Assembly (NCBI GenBank): GCA_963765875.1
Contig: CAVXYK010000029.1
Location: 1 to 64,000, forward strand
DNA from: JAWKOK01 sp963765875
GTDB lineage: Bacteria; Chloroflexota; Anaerolineae; Caldilineales; Caldilineaceae
Direction of reading: 5' to 3'
DNA: 64,000 bases
This document shows positions 43,326-52,396 of the stretch, piece by piece (the stretch's first letter is position 1; each line of letters begins with the position of its first letter). Position numbers and translations under genes: made by a program. Under the pieces are notes generated by a model. It had not been told where the DNA came from. It ran no database searches and saw only the letters and a list, made by a program, of their open reading frames with translations.

Positions 43326-43682
43326 GTGGCGATAGATTATCTTCCCTTACTGATCCTCATCCTGGTAGCTGTCGGTTTCGCAGCCATTGCACTGATGGTG
43401 CCGATTCTCTTTGGCCCCCATAAAAAAAACGAGCAGAAACTTGAACCGTACGAATCGGGCATCATCCCCTTTGCGGATGCTCGACGCCGGTTTCCAATCA
43501 AGTACTATCTAGTTGCGATGCTCTTCCTCCTCTTCGATATCGAGGTCATATTTCTCTATCCATGGGCCGTCGTCCTGCGAGATCTGCGTGTCATGGCACT
43601 CATCCCCATGAGCTTCTTTCTTCTAATTCTGATTTTTGGCCTGATTTATGAATGGAAGAAGGGCGCCCTCGATTGGGAATAA
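43326..43682 (+). CDS. nuoA: NADH-quinone oxidoreductase subunit A, copy 2
   Basis: A 118-residue NuoA. EPYESGIIPFADARRRFPIKYYLVA is the conserved loop (seen as EPYESGIIPFADARRRF), and LFDIEVIFLYPWAVV the helix-2 acidic motif; it ends with YEWKKGALDWE. The frame is open from 43278, but GAAGGTGA just before GTG 43326 and the family length favour the later start. It opens the complete nuo operon. Confidence 0.94.
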   Translation: MAIDYLPLLILILVAVGFAAIALMVPILFGPHKKNEQKLEPYESGIIPFADARRRFPIKYYLVAMLFLLFDIEVIFLYPWAVVLRDLRVMALIPMSFFLLILIFGLIYEWKKGALDWE

Positions 43683-43732
43683 ACGGACAAAAGCAGCTAT
43701 TGCGGCATTGAGTATTGTTTTAGGGGTGAAGT

Positions 43733-44278
43733 ATGGGTCTTGAGGAACAGATTCCCGAAGGAATTCTGACAGTACAGTTGGAAAAGATGGTCAATTGGAG
43801 TCGCCAGAACAGTACTTGGCCGCTGCTTTTTGGCCTGGCATGTTGCGCGATTGAGATGATCGCTGCCGGCGGTGCACGATATGACATTGCCCGTTACGGT
43901 TCTGAGTTGTTCCGAGCAAGTCCACGACAGGCTGACCTAATGATCGTCTCCGGACGCGTTAGTAATAAGATGGCCCCGGTCATCAAGCGCCTCCATGATC
44001 AAATGCTGGAACCCAAGTGGGTGATTGCCATGGGCATCTGCGCAAGTGCAGGCGGCCCGTTCAACAACTATGCGATTGTCCAGGGCGTCGATAAGATCAT
44101 CCCCGTTGACGTCTACGTTCCCGGTTGTCCGCCCCGTCCCGAGGCGCTGCTGTACGGGCTGGATAAACTGCGTGAGAAGCAGGGCAAAGAGACCTTTGCC
44201 ATGTACAAAGCACGCAATGCCGAACCGACGATTGCTACGTCCAGCGATATCGACTCGCTAGACGCTATCAGAGCCTAA
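43733..44278 (+). CDS. nuoB: NADH-quinone oxidoreductase subunit B (cluster N2)
   Basis: A 181-residue peripheral-arm subunit holding the terminal [4Fe-4S] cluster N2 next to quinone. Ligands: tandem Cys37-Cys38 in GLACCAIEM, Cys103 in GICASAGG and Cys132 in VPGCPPRPE. AGGGGTGA precedes ATG 43733. The only nuoB in the window, so both membrane arms would rely on it. Confidence 0.96.
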   Translation: MGLEEQIPEGILTVQLEKMVNWSRQNSTWPLLFGLACCAIEMIAAGGARYDIARYGSELFRASPRQADLMIVSGRVSNKMAPVIKRLHDQMLEPKWVIAMGICASAGGPFNNYAIVQGVDKIIPVDVYVPGCPPRPEALLYGLDKLREKQGKETFAMYKARNAEPTIATSSDIDSLDAIRA

Positions 44279-44290
44279 ACGGAGCACTTC

Positions 44291-46126
44291 ATGCTGAATG
44301 TCTCTCCGCTCCACAGAGATTACGAGACCTTGCCGGGACTGAACGATCCCTCCATTCCTGCACAAGCACCGCAACCGATCGGTGAAACCGAAGACACCCT
44401 ACGCATTGTTGAGCGCTTTGGCAACGACATTCTGGCAGCCGGTGAACAGAACGGTATCCAACTCGTCTATGTTAAACCGGAACGGCTGGTTGAGCTGGCG
44501 ACGTTCATCCGTGACAATCAGAAGCTCGCCTATGAAATGCTGGCCGATGTTTCTTCCGTGGACGCTTCGAAACTGCCCCTCTCCGCTGATGACAAACGAT
44601 TCAGCACCGTCTATCAGTTTCGCTCGCTACTGCGCCGCAAGCACCTGATGGTGATTTGTCCACTGGAAGACGATGAGGAGCCTTCCGCCCCTTCCCTTAC
44701 ATCAGTCTTTGCCGGAGCCAATTGGCCCGAACGCGAAGTACTCGATCTGATGGGCATCAAGTTTGCGGATCACCCTGATCCGCGTCGCATCCTCATGCCT
44801 GCAAAGTGGCCAAATCACCCACTGCGCAAAAATGTGCCATTGGGCGGTGAGGAGGTCCCCTTCAGCTTGACTTGGGACGATCCTCAGTTTGAGTCCTTCG
44901 GCACGCAGATATTACCCGCAGTCAGCGAGCCGCCAGTATTGCCCGAAGGCATGGACCGCAAGAACATGGTCATCAACATGGGCCCGCACCATCCCAGCAC
45001 CCATGGCGTGCTGCGTTTGGTGGTCGAGTTGGACGGCGAAGATGTTGTCAGTATCGATCCGGACATCGGATTCCTGCATAGCGGCTTTGAGAAGACCGGT
45101 GAAAACAAGCGCTACAAAGACTTCGTCTATTACACGGATCGTATGGACTACATCTCCGGCATGAACAACAACTTCGGCTATGTATTGGCCGTAGAAAAGT
45201 TGCTCGGGCTGGAGATTCCGGAGCGCGCTCAGACCATTCGCATCATCATGAGCGAGTTGCAGCGCCTGGCCTCGCATCTGATGTGGTTGGCCACCCATGT
45301 GCTGGACATATCCGGCACCGGCATGAGTCTGCTCATGTATGCGACGCGCGAACGCGAACGCATCCTCGATCTCTTCGAAATGGCCTGCGGCGCCCGTCTG
45401 ACCGTGAGCTACATCCGCGTCGGCGGCGTCTGGCAAGATCTACCGCCGGCTTTTCTGACTGAGTTGGAAGATTTCCTGACCGTCATGCCCGGCTATATCG
45501 ATGACTACGTCGATATGCTCACCAGGGTCCCACTCTGGCAAGAGAGGCTGGAAGGCATCGGCTACCTGAGTCGCGAGGAAGCGATCAACATGGGCATGAC
45601 CGGCCCAATGTTGCGCGGCAGCGGCGTCGATTGGGATCTGCGCAGGGATATGCCCTACGGCGGCTACGAAAACTATGAATTTGATGTGCCCGTCAGCGAT
45701 CGTGGCGATTGTTATGGACGCTACCTGATTCGCATGGAAGAGATGCACCAGAGCCTGCGCATCATCCATCAGGCCGTTGCAAGACTGTCGGACGGCCCTT
45801 ACAAGAGCGAAGACCGCAAGGTCAGCCTGCCGCCCCGCGCCGAGCTGGACGTTAGCATGGAATCCCTGATCCACCACTTCAAGCTGGTGACTGAAGGATT
45901 TCATGTGCCGCCCGGCGTCATGTATCACGGTATTGAGGCCAGCAAGGGGGAGCTCGGCTTCTTCATCTACAGTGACGGCTCAGGCAAGCCCTATCGCTTG
46001 CACGTCCGCGGCCCCAGCTTCAACAACCTGTATGCCATCGACAAGATGAGTCGCGGCCACATGCTTTCCGATGTTGTGGCGAATATTGGATCAATCGACA
46101 TCGTCTTGGGAGAGGTCGATCGATAG
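44291..46126 (+). CDS. nuoCD: Fused NADH-quinone oxidoreductase subunits C and D
   Basis: A 611-residue fusion. Residues about 1-190 are NuoC (VYQFRSLLRRKHLMVICPLEDD, then ANWPEREVLDLMGIKFADHPDPRRILMP, read as EREVLDLMGIKFADHPDPRR). From about residue 220 NuoD begins with INMGPHHPSTHGVLRLV, then DPDIGFLHSGFEK, MDYISGMNNNFGY and the C-terminal DIVLGEVDR. The PHHPSTHG His and the Tyr/Asp quinone-site residues appear intact. GGAG precedes ATG 44291. Next downstream is the GxxExxY element instead of nuoE. Confidence 0.95.
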   Translation: MLNVSPLHRDYETLPGLNDPSIPAQAPQPIGETEDTLRIVERFGNDILAAGEQNGIQLVYVKPERLVELATFIRDNQKLAYEMLADVSSVDASKLPLSADDKRFSTVYQFRSLLRRKHLMVICPLEDDEEPSAPSLTSVFAGANWPEREVLDLMGIKFADHPDPRRILMPAKWPNHPLRKNVPLGGEEVPFSLTWDDPQFESFGTQILPAVSEPPVLPEGMDRKNMVINMGPHHPSTHGVLRLVVELDGEDVVSIDPDIGFLHSGFEKTGENKRYKDFVYYTDRMDYISGMNNNFGYVLAVEKLLGLEIPERAQTIRIIMSELQRLASHLMWLATHVLDISGTGMSLLMYATRERERILDLFEMACGARLTVSYIRVGGVWQDLPPAFLTELEDFLTVMPGYIDDYVDMLTRVPLWQERLEGIGYLSREEAINMGMTGPMLRGSGVDWDLRRDMPYGGYENYEFDVPVSDRGDCYGRYLIRMEEMHQSLRIIHQAVARLSDGPYKSEDRKVSLPPRAELDVSMESLIHHFKLVTEGFHVPPGVMYHGIEASKGELGFFIYSDGSGKPYRLHVRGPSFNNLYAIDKMSRGHMLSDVVANIGSIDIVLGEVDR

Positions 46127-46135
46127 GGCAAATAC

Positions 46136-46644
46136 GATAGAACGCGGATTTTCCGGATCAAGCGGATTTTCGCTGATTCCTTTTTTGCTCATCCCCCGAG
46201 GGCACATAATGACGATTAAGCATGAACTGCTGACGAAAGAGATTATTGGTGCATTCTACGCAGTTTACAATGACCTGAGATATGGTTTTTTGGAAAAGGT
46301 CTACGAAAATGCGCTTGCACTGGAACTTGCGGACCGTGGACTTACCGTAGAGCAACAGAAGCGAATTCAAGTACACTACGGTGGTCAAATTGTTGGCGAA
46401 TACTGTGCCGATATGCTGATCGAAGCCAAGGTGATACTCGAACTAAAAACTGCCGAATCGATCAGTGGCGCACACGTAGCACAATTGACCAACTACTTGC
46501 GAGCAACAACGTGTGAAGTTGGCCTTGTCTTGAACTTCGGAGCGAAGCCGGAGTACAAACGGCGGTTTTTCAGCAACGAGCGTAAGTTAAAATTGAGAAA
46601 AAATCCGCGGAAATCCGCATGATCCGCTGAATCCGCGTTCTATC
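46136..46644. mobile_element. 509-bp GxxExxY element with 38-bp terminal inverted repeats
   Basis: Left end 46136-46173 and right end 46607-46644 are inverted copies matching at 33 of 38 bases, the outermost 15 perfectly (GATAGAACGCGGATT). They enclose exactly one gene (46209-46622). The element starts 10 bases after the nuoCD stop and ends 18 bases before the nuoEF start. Its GC content is lower than that of the nuo genes. No target-site duplication is obvious. No transposase is encoded, so it would be non-autonomous or an intervening-sequence-like unit. Confidence 0.7.
46209..46622 (+). CDS. GxxExxY family protein
   Basis: A 137-residue member of the GxxExxY family. Its signature is YGFLEKVYENALALEL (Gly-x-x-Glu-x-x-Tyr). 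The remaining PD-(D/E)xK-like residues are seen as QIVGEYCADMLIEAKVILELKT. Such proteins resemble small nuclease folds and are known from 23S rRNA intervening sequences and scattered intergenic sites. The frame is open upstream to 46071, but ATG 46209 matches the family N-terminus (KHELLTKEIIGAFY). The Lys/Arg-rich C-terminus is coded partly by the right inverted repeat. It does not belong to complex I functionally. Confidence 0.85.
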   Translation: MTIKHELLTKEIIGAFYAVYNDLRYGFLEKVYENALALELADRGLTVEQQKRIQVHYGGQIVGEYCADMLIEAKVILELKTAESISGAHVAQLTNYLRATTCEVGLVLNFGAKPEYKRRFFSNERKLKLRKNPRKSA

Positions 46645-46661
46645 TGATCAGGAATTTGGTT

Positions 46662-48644
46662 ATGATCTTATCTGAATCCGTACGAGACGAAATCCAGAAA
46701 TGGATGCACTTATATCCTGAAGGCCGGCAGCGATCGGCGATTTTGCCGGCGCTCTATGTCATTCAGCGAGAGTTCGGCTACTGTCCCGTCGATGCGCAGG
46801 ATGAGTTGGCGGCGATGCTGGGCATCACGCCGGCCGAGGTCGGCGGTGTGGTCGACTTCTACCACATGTTCCACACCGCACCCAAGGGCGAATATCACGT
46901 TGAGGTCTGCACCAATGTGCCGTGTATGTTACGCGGCGCCAACAAGTGTCTGAACCACTTTGAAGAAAAGCTGGGCATTCATCACGGCGAGCAGACGCAG
47001 GACGGCAAGTACGGTCTGGATCACATGGAGTGCCTCGGCTCCTGCGGCACAGCGCCTATGGTCTCGGTGACCGATCAGAAGAGTGGCCAGATCCGCTATT
47101 TTGAAGAGCTAGACTCGGCCGAGAATGTCGATGCCGTGCTCCAACTGCTGGACAGCGGAAAAGGCTTTGAGAGCCTGGAGCGCTGGACTGCTGATGGCGA
47201 TCCACACCTCGACGGCAAAGCTGCCGGTCCGTATACCACAGGCGGCATGGAGCCACGCTTCCTGATGGCGCGTGTCAACGAGCAAAACAGCCATCTCATC
47301 GACACCTATGAAGCCGACGGCGGCTATGAGACCGCTCGCCGGGTGCTCGCCGAGATGGAATCTGATGCAGTCATTGAAGAGGTCAAGGCAAGCGGTATCC
47401 GCGGACGAGGCGGTGCAGGCTTTCCGACCGGCATCAAATGGGGCTTCCTTCCCCAGGGCGTCTTCCCACGCTACCTCGTTGTCAATGCCGATGAGTCTGA
47501 GCCGGGCACGTTCAAAGATCGCATCGTCATGGAATACGATCCCCATCAGCTGATTGAGGGCATCATTCTCAGCGCTTTCGCCATCCAGGCCGAACACGCT
47601 TTCATCTATATCCGTGGCGAATACTACTTTGGCTACACACGGCTGGTTGAGGCCATCAAAGAGGCCGAAGCCAAGGGCTATTTGGGCGAAAATATCTTCG
47701 GCACTGATAGAAATCTCCAGGTGGTGGTCCATCGTGGAGCCGGCGCCTATGAGTGCGGTGAGGAGACGGCACAGCTTTCCAGCCTGGAAGGCTATCGCGG
47801 CCACCCGCGCATGAAGCCGCCCTTCCCGGCTGTTGAGGGCCTATATGCCAAGCCGACCATCGTTAATAACGTCGAGTCGATCTGTAATGTGACCCATGTC
47901 ATGCGCCACGGCGTGGACTGGTATAGGCAGTTCGGCACCGAACGCAGCCCGGGCATGCGCATGTTCTGCCTTAGCGGCAATGTGAAGCGCCCGGGCCTTT
48001 ACGAACTGCCCCACGCTACGCCCCTGCGTGAACTGATCTTCGACTATGGCGGCGGCCTTCAGAACGAGAATGTCTCGGTCAAGGCCATCGTGCCCGGCGG
48101 TCTGTCCATGAAGTTGCTCACCGCCGATCAGCTTGATACGCCGCTCGACTATGAGGCGTTAGCAGAGGCCGGGTCTTCGCTCGGCTCGGCCGGCGTCATC
48201 GTCATCGATGAGACCCAGTCCATGGTTGAGATTGCACGGCGTACGCTGGCGTTTTATCGCGAGGAGAGTTGCGGCAAATGCACGCCCTGTCGCGAAGGGA
48301 CTACCTGGTTGGAGAACATCCTCATCCGTTTTGAAGAAGGCGGCGGTCGCATCAAAGATATCGACCTGCTGGAACATATCACGACCTTCATCGCGGGCAA
48401 GAGTTTTTGCCCATTCGGCGAGGCCGCAGTCTGGGGCTTGCAGAGCAATCTGGCCAAGTTCCGTGGCGAGTTCATCGAATATGTTGAAGAGACCAATCCG
48501 GAGGAAATCGGCCCTATCATTCCGATTCGTCCCACCTACCGGCCCGATGTCGGCCAGGACAGTGTGATGCGAGACAGCGTCTCCAAAATGTCAGGCGAGC
48601 CGGCATTGCATCGGGATCATCTTATTACGAATTCGAGTGATTGA
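46662..48644 (+). CDS. nuoEF: Fused NADH-quinone oxidoreductase subunits E and F
   Basis: A 660-residue fusion. The NuoE part (about 1-165) binds [2Fe-2S] N1a through Cys in VCTNVPCMLRG (about 83, 88) and ECLGSCGTAP (about 124, 128). The NuoF part carries the FMN/NADH site IRGRGGAGFPTGIKWGF, YLVVNADESEPGTFKDR and GAYECGEETAQ, and cluster N3 in ESCGKCTPCREGT (about 537-543) plus SFCPFGEAA. AGGA at 46650-46653, directly outside the mobile element, serves ATG 46662; an in-frame TTG lies at 46656. This E-F fusion is unusual among bacteria. Confidence 0.94.
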   Translation: MILSESVRDEIQKWMHLYPEGRQRSAILPALYVIQREFGYCPVDAQDELAAMLGITPAEVGGVVDFYHMFHTAPKGEYHVEVCTNVPCMLRGANKCLNHFEEKLGIHHGEQTQDGKYGLDHMECLGSCGTAPMVSVTDQKSGQIRYFEELDSAENVDAVLQLLDSGKGFESLERWTADGDPHLDGKAAGPYTTGGMEPRFLMARVNEQNSHLIDTYEADGGYETARRVLAEMESDAVIEEVKASGIRGRGGAGFPTGIKWGFLPQGVFPRYLVVNADESEPGTFKDRIVMEYDPHQLIEGIILSAFAIQAEHAFIYIRGEYYFGYTRLVEAIKEAEAKGYLGENIFGTDRNLQVVVHRGAGAYECGEETAQLSSLEGYRGHPRMKPPFPAVEGLYAKPTIVNNVESICNVTHVMRHGVDWYRQFGTERSPGMRMFCLSGNVKRPGLYELPHATPLRELIFDYGGGLQNENVSVKAIVPGGLSMKLLTADQLDTPLDYEALAEAGSSLGSAGVIVIDETQSMVEIARRTLAFYREESCGKCTPCREGTTWLENILIRFEEGGGRIKDIDLLEHITTFIAGKSFCPFGEAAVWGLQSNLAKFRGEFIEYVEETNPEEIGPIIPIRPTYRPDVGQDSVMRDSVSKMSGEPALHRDHLITNSSD

Positions 48645-48647
48645 TCT

Positions 48648-49712
48648 ATGAAGACAACCGAAGCCTCCACATGGCGGCAACGTCTAGAAAAAGCCAGAAC
48701 ACATCTGAGTAACGGCGATTCCGCGTCATTGATGAATGAGACCAAACAGTATCTGTATTGGAAGGGCATCATCAAACCGAAGAATCAAGTCGCGACACAG
48801 CGTCCCGTTCAGTCTCCTGCTCATCGACCAACAGAGGAAGAATACTGGGATGAGACCGATGTAGTGGTCGGCAGGAATGTCGCGTGGTTGGCCGCTTGCA
48901 ACGGCATACTAGGAGCGTGGGCGCAAGAAGAACTTTTGGATGGTCAACACTTGGGCGCGGCTGTGCCCGAATTGATGGGGGAAGAACACAATAAATCTCC
49001 AAAGTATGCATTGGTTCTCGGCTGTGGCGACATGCGCTCCGAACATGCCTTGTTGATCCATCCTGATTGTCAGTTCGACCGGATCGACGCCTACGACGTC
49101 AGCACGAAGTCGATGGAACGTGCCGCCGAGTTCACAGAGCCTCTAGGCCTCAAGATAAACTATCAGGTTGGTGACGCCAATACGATGGACTATCCCTCCA
49201 ACGAATATAGCCTGGTGATGTGCTTCTTCGCCTATCACCACTTCCGTGAAGTGGATCGCGTAGCCGAACAGATCGGGCATACTTTGACCGATGACGGCAT
49301 TTTCGTAACCATCGACTATGTAGGGCCGCCGAGACTGCAGTACTCTGAGGAGCAACTCTATTGGGCGCATCATCTTCTGGCGACCTTGCCGAAGCGCTAC
49401 CGCAGAGAGCTGTCGGGAGCCATTCGGACCGAGATTCATTCCATGTCGTTGGATGATATCTCGCCGGACGAAGCACCCTGTTCTGACCAGATTCTGGCGG
49501 CCATAGATCGGCATCTGGATGTGGTCTACCAATACAATTTTGCCGGGCTTCTGTATCCGCTGCTGGAAGGCCTTGGCGGCAATTTTGCTGATACGCCCGA
49601 GGACAGAGACTTGGTGCGTTTCTTCTTCGATCTTGACAAGCTGTTGGATGAGTCGAAGCAGATTCCGCCGAACTATACAATGACTGTGGCAAGGAAACGT
49701 CAGGGTTCGTAA
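48648..49712 (+). CDS. Class I SAM-dependent methyltransferase within the nuo operon
   Basis: A 354-residue protein. Residues 121-128 (ALVLGCGD) form SAM motif I, Asp150 in DAYDVS the ribose-binding acid, and GDANTMDYPSNEYSLVMCFF the following strands, ending in AYHHFREVDRVAEQI typical of small-molecule or RNA/protein methyltransferases. N-terminal residues 1-110 are helical and without a recognised domain. It starts three bases after nuoEF and ends 74 before nuoG, so it is co-expressed with complex I. The substrate is unknown: modification of a complex I subunit or quinone-related chemistry are guesses. It is not a standard member of nuo operons. Confidence 0.85.
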   Translation: MKTTEASTWRQRLEKARTHLSNGDSASLMNETKQYLYWKGIIKPKNQVATQRPVQSPAHRPTEEEYWDETDVVVGRNVAWLAACNGILGAWAQEELLDGQHLGAAVPELMGEEHNKSPKYALVLGCGDMRSEHALLIHPDCQFDRIDAYDVSTKSMERAAEFTEPLGLKINYQVGDANTMDYPSNEYSLVMCFFAYHHFREVDRVAEQIGHTLTDDGIFVTIDYVGPPRLQYSEEQLYWAHHLLATLPKRYRRELSGAIRTEIHSMSLDDISPDEAPCSDQILAAIDRHLDVVYQYNFAGLLYPLLEGLGGNFADTPEDRDLVRFFFDLDKLLDESKQIPPNYTMTVARKRQGS

Positions 49713-49786
49713 TCCTTGTCGCGACAAGTTCCGATCAACTGGAAAAGCCGCAGATTTTTTTGAGCTATATCAGGGTATGACAAACA

Positions 49787-52360
49787 ATGACTGATCAAGT
49801 CACGCTGACCATAGACGGCAAAGAGACCAGTGTACCCAAAGGGACGCTGGTGGTCGATGCAGCCGCCCAACTGAATATCGAGATACCAGTTTTTTGCAGC
49901 CACCCCAAACTGGACCCGGTTGCCTGTTGCCGCATGTGCCTGGTCGAAATCGACATTCCAGGACCACGCAGCCGCGGTCCCATGCTGATGACGGCCTGTT
50001 CGGTGCCTGTCGCCAAGGGCATGGTTGTGAGCACTGAGACCGAACAGGTCAAGGCGACTCAGGAGGCCAATCTGGCCTTCATCTTGCTCAACCATCCGCT
50101 GGACTGCCCCATTTGCGACAAGGGCGGCGAATGCCCGCTGCAGGATCAGGCTATGCGCTATGGTCCCGGTTTCAGTGAAGTGGTCGAAGCCAAGCGGCTC
50201 AAGAAGAAGCACTACCACATCTCCGACACCATCGTACTCGATCAGGAGCGCTGCGTGGTCTGCTGGCGATGTATCCGCTATCTGGACGAGTGGGAGGACA
50301 AGCACCAGCTTGAGCTCTTCCAGCGTGGCGGTGAGACCATCATCGACATCCAGCAAGGCCAACCGGTGGACGCCAAAACCGGCGGCAACATCATTGACAT
50401 CTGCCCCGTGGGCGCGTTGACCAACAAGGTCGCCCGCTTTGGCTATCGCCCCTGGCAAGTCGAGCGCACACCGAGCATCGACCCCCATTTTTCGACGGGC
50501 GACAACCTGCGCATCGACACCCGCAGCCACAAGATTCGGCGTATCGTCGGACGCGAGAACATGCAGGTCAACGACCAGTGGATCGCGGATAAGACACGGT
50601 TCGCCTATGAGTGGGTCAACAGTGAAGAACGCTTGACCATGCCGTTGGTGCGCAAGGACGGCGAGCTCCAGCCCGCCACCTGGGGCGAAGCCCTGCAAGC
50701 AGTGGCGGATGGGCTGAACAAGGCCAAGCAGGTCCACGGTCCCGACGCCATTGGCGGGCTGGGCAGCACCAAACTGAGCAACGAGAGCAACTATCTTTTC
50801 CAACGCTTCATGCGACAGGCCATCGGCACCAACAATGTCGATCATCGCAACGGCGCTGATGTGGCGGCGCTTGCCACCGGGCTGCCTGCACTGTCCGACA
50901 TCATGAAACCCCAGTACGGTCCCGATCCCAAGGTCGATGTCATCTTCCTCATGGGTATTGATCCCAGTGAGGAGTTGCCGATTCTGGATCTGCACCTGAA
51001 ACGTGCAGTACGCAGGGGCGGCGTCAAGCTGATCATTGCGCACCCACGAGAGATTGAGCTCACCCGCTACGACGGACCCTACCTTGGCTATAAGCCGGGC
51101 GCCGAAGTCACGTTGCTCAACGGGCTGACCCGGTTGGCCCTTGAGGCTTCCGGCGAGAGCAAGGAACGTGTTGCAGGGATGGTGGCCGACGCCACCGACG
51201 ATCTGCTGCGCGACTTCTGTGGCGTGGACGTTGACGCAGTCCGCGAGGCCGCCACGCTATTGGCTCAGAGTGAAAACGCCCTGATTGCCTACGGCCCAAT
51301 GGCGGCCAAGGGAGAAGGCGGCGGCGAGATGCTCGATGGCATCACCAATCTCTCCATGGTCACCGGCCACTATGACAATCTTGCCTACATCGGCCTGGAT
51401 GCCAACAGCCAGGGCTGTCGCGACATGGGCGTGCTGCCCAGCAGGCTGCCCGGCCATGCCAAGCTGGATGACGCCGATGTCCGCCAAGGTCTTGAAGCGC
51501 TCTGGACCACAAAGCTGCCGACATCAGCCGGCAAGAGCTATGAGCAGATGTTGGACGCGGCAGGCGATGATATCGCCGCCATGTATATCATGGGCGCAGA
51601 CCCGGCCAGCGAGCGCCCCGTCTGGGCCGGCAACTTGGACAGCCTAGACTTCCTCGTCGTGCAGGAGCTTTTCCTGACCGAGACTGCAGCGAGAGCGGAT
51701 GTGGTTCTGCCGGCAGTCAGTTGGGCGGAGGGCGACGGGACCTTCACCAATGTAGAACGTCGCGTACAGCGAGCGCCCAAGGCGGTGAGCAATCCGGCCA
51801 ACAAGGCGGCTCCGGACTGGATGATTCTCGATCACCTGGCCGGCTATTTCGACGCCAATTGGTCCTACACCTCTGCACAAGACGTCACGACCGAGATCGC
51901 AAATGCTGTGCCAATTTATGCGGGCCTGACCTGGGAAGCGATTGGCGACCAGGGCCTGCAATGGGCTGCGGCTGATGTGCGGCCACGCCCGACCTATCGC
52001 AAGGCGGAGCAATCGCAATTGACCGAAGACGCAGGCTATCCGCTGCAATTGGTCACCGGCACCGTCGCCTACGATGGCGGTACCCTCTTTACACTAACAA
52101 AGGAGATGCATGACATGTCCTTTGGCTCCACGGTCAAGTTGAACCCTGACGATGCCGACAGCTTGGGTATTGTAGACAGAAGCGCCGTTGTAGTAACGAG
52201 TCGTCACGGCATGGTCAATGTGGTAGCAGAGCTGAACAAGCAGGTCCAACCGGGCACAGCTTGGATGCCGGAAAGTCTGCCGCATGCGCCTGTCGGCGCG
52301 TTGCTGAACGGCAAGAACAGTGCGTCAGTACGTGTCGTCGCTTCTGACAGCATCGACTAA
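49787..52360 (+). CDS. nuoG: NADH-quinone oxidoreductase subunit G (iron-sulfur subunit)
   Basis: An 857-residue peripheral-arm subunit. [2Fe-2S] N1b: Cys37, Cys48, Cys51, Cys71. N5: His103, Cys107, Cys110, Cys116 (HPLDCPICDKGGECPLQD). N4: Cys156, Cys159, Cys162 and Cys206 in IDICPVGAL. From about residue 215 the molybdopterin-oxidoreductase-like part follows without a metal-cofactor role (GAEVTLLNGLTRLAL, AEGDGTFTNVERRVQ). Cluster N7 ligands are not seen. Weak AGGG precedes ATG 49787. The next gene, nuoH, starts 36 bases later. Confidence 0.95.
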   Translation: MTDQVTLTIDGKETSVPKGTLVVDAAAQLNIEIPVFCSHPKLDPVACCRMCLVEIDIPGPRSRGPMLMTACSVPVAKGMVVSTETEQVKATQEANLAFILLNHPLDCPICDKGGECPLQDQAMRYGPGFSEVVEAKRLKKKHYHISDTIVLDQERCVVCWRCIRYLDEWEDKHQLELFQRGGETIIDIQQGQPVDAKTGGNIIDICPVGALTNKVARFGYRPWQVERTPSIDPHFSTGDNLRIDTRSHKIRRIVGRENMQVNDQWIADKTRFAYEWVNSEERLTMPLVRKDGELQPATWGEALQAVADGLNKAKQVHGPDAIGGLGSTKLSNESNYLFQRFMRQAIGTNNVDHRNGADVAALATGLPALSDIMKPQYGPDPKVDVIFLMGIDPSEELPILDLHLKRAVRRGGVKLIIAHPREIELTRYDGPYLGYKPGAEVTLLNGLTRLALEASGESKERVAGMVADATDDLLRDFCGVDVDAVREAATLLAQSENALIAYGPMAAKGEGGGEMLDGITNLSMVTGHYDNLAYIGLDANSQGCRDMGVLPSRLPGHAKLDDADVRQGLEALWTTKLPTSAGKSYEQMLDAAGDDIAAMYIMGADPASERPVWAGNLDSLDFLVVQELFLTETAARADVVLPAVSWAEGDGTFTNVERRVQRAPKAVSNPANKAAPDWMILDHLAGYFDANWSYTSAQDVTTEIANAVPIYAGLTWEAIGDQGLQWAAADVRPRPTYRKAEQSQLTEDAGYPLQLVTGTVAYDGGTLFTLTKEMHDMSFGSTVKLNPDDADSLGIVDRSAVVVTSRHGMVNVVAELNKQVQPGTAWMPESLPHAPVGALLNGKNSASVRVVASDSID

Positions 52361-52396
52361 TTATAGGAATGACAGTTCACCAAACGGAAACGCGTT

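Noticed and set aside
49700..51043. 447-codon minus-strand open frame opposite nuoG
   Set aside because: Lies wholly opposite conserved iron-sulfur motifs of nuoG; composition is that of a shadow frame in GC-rich DNA.
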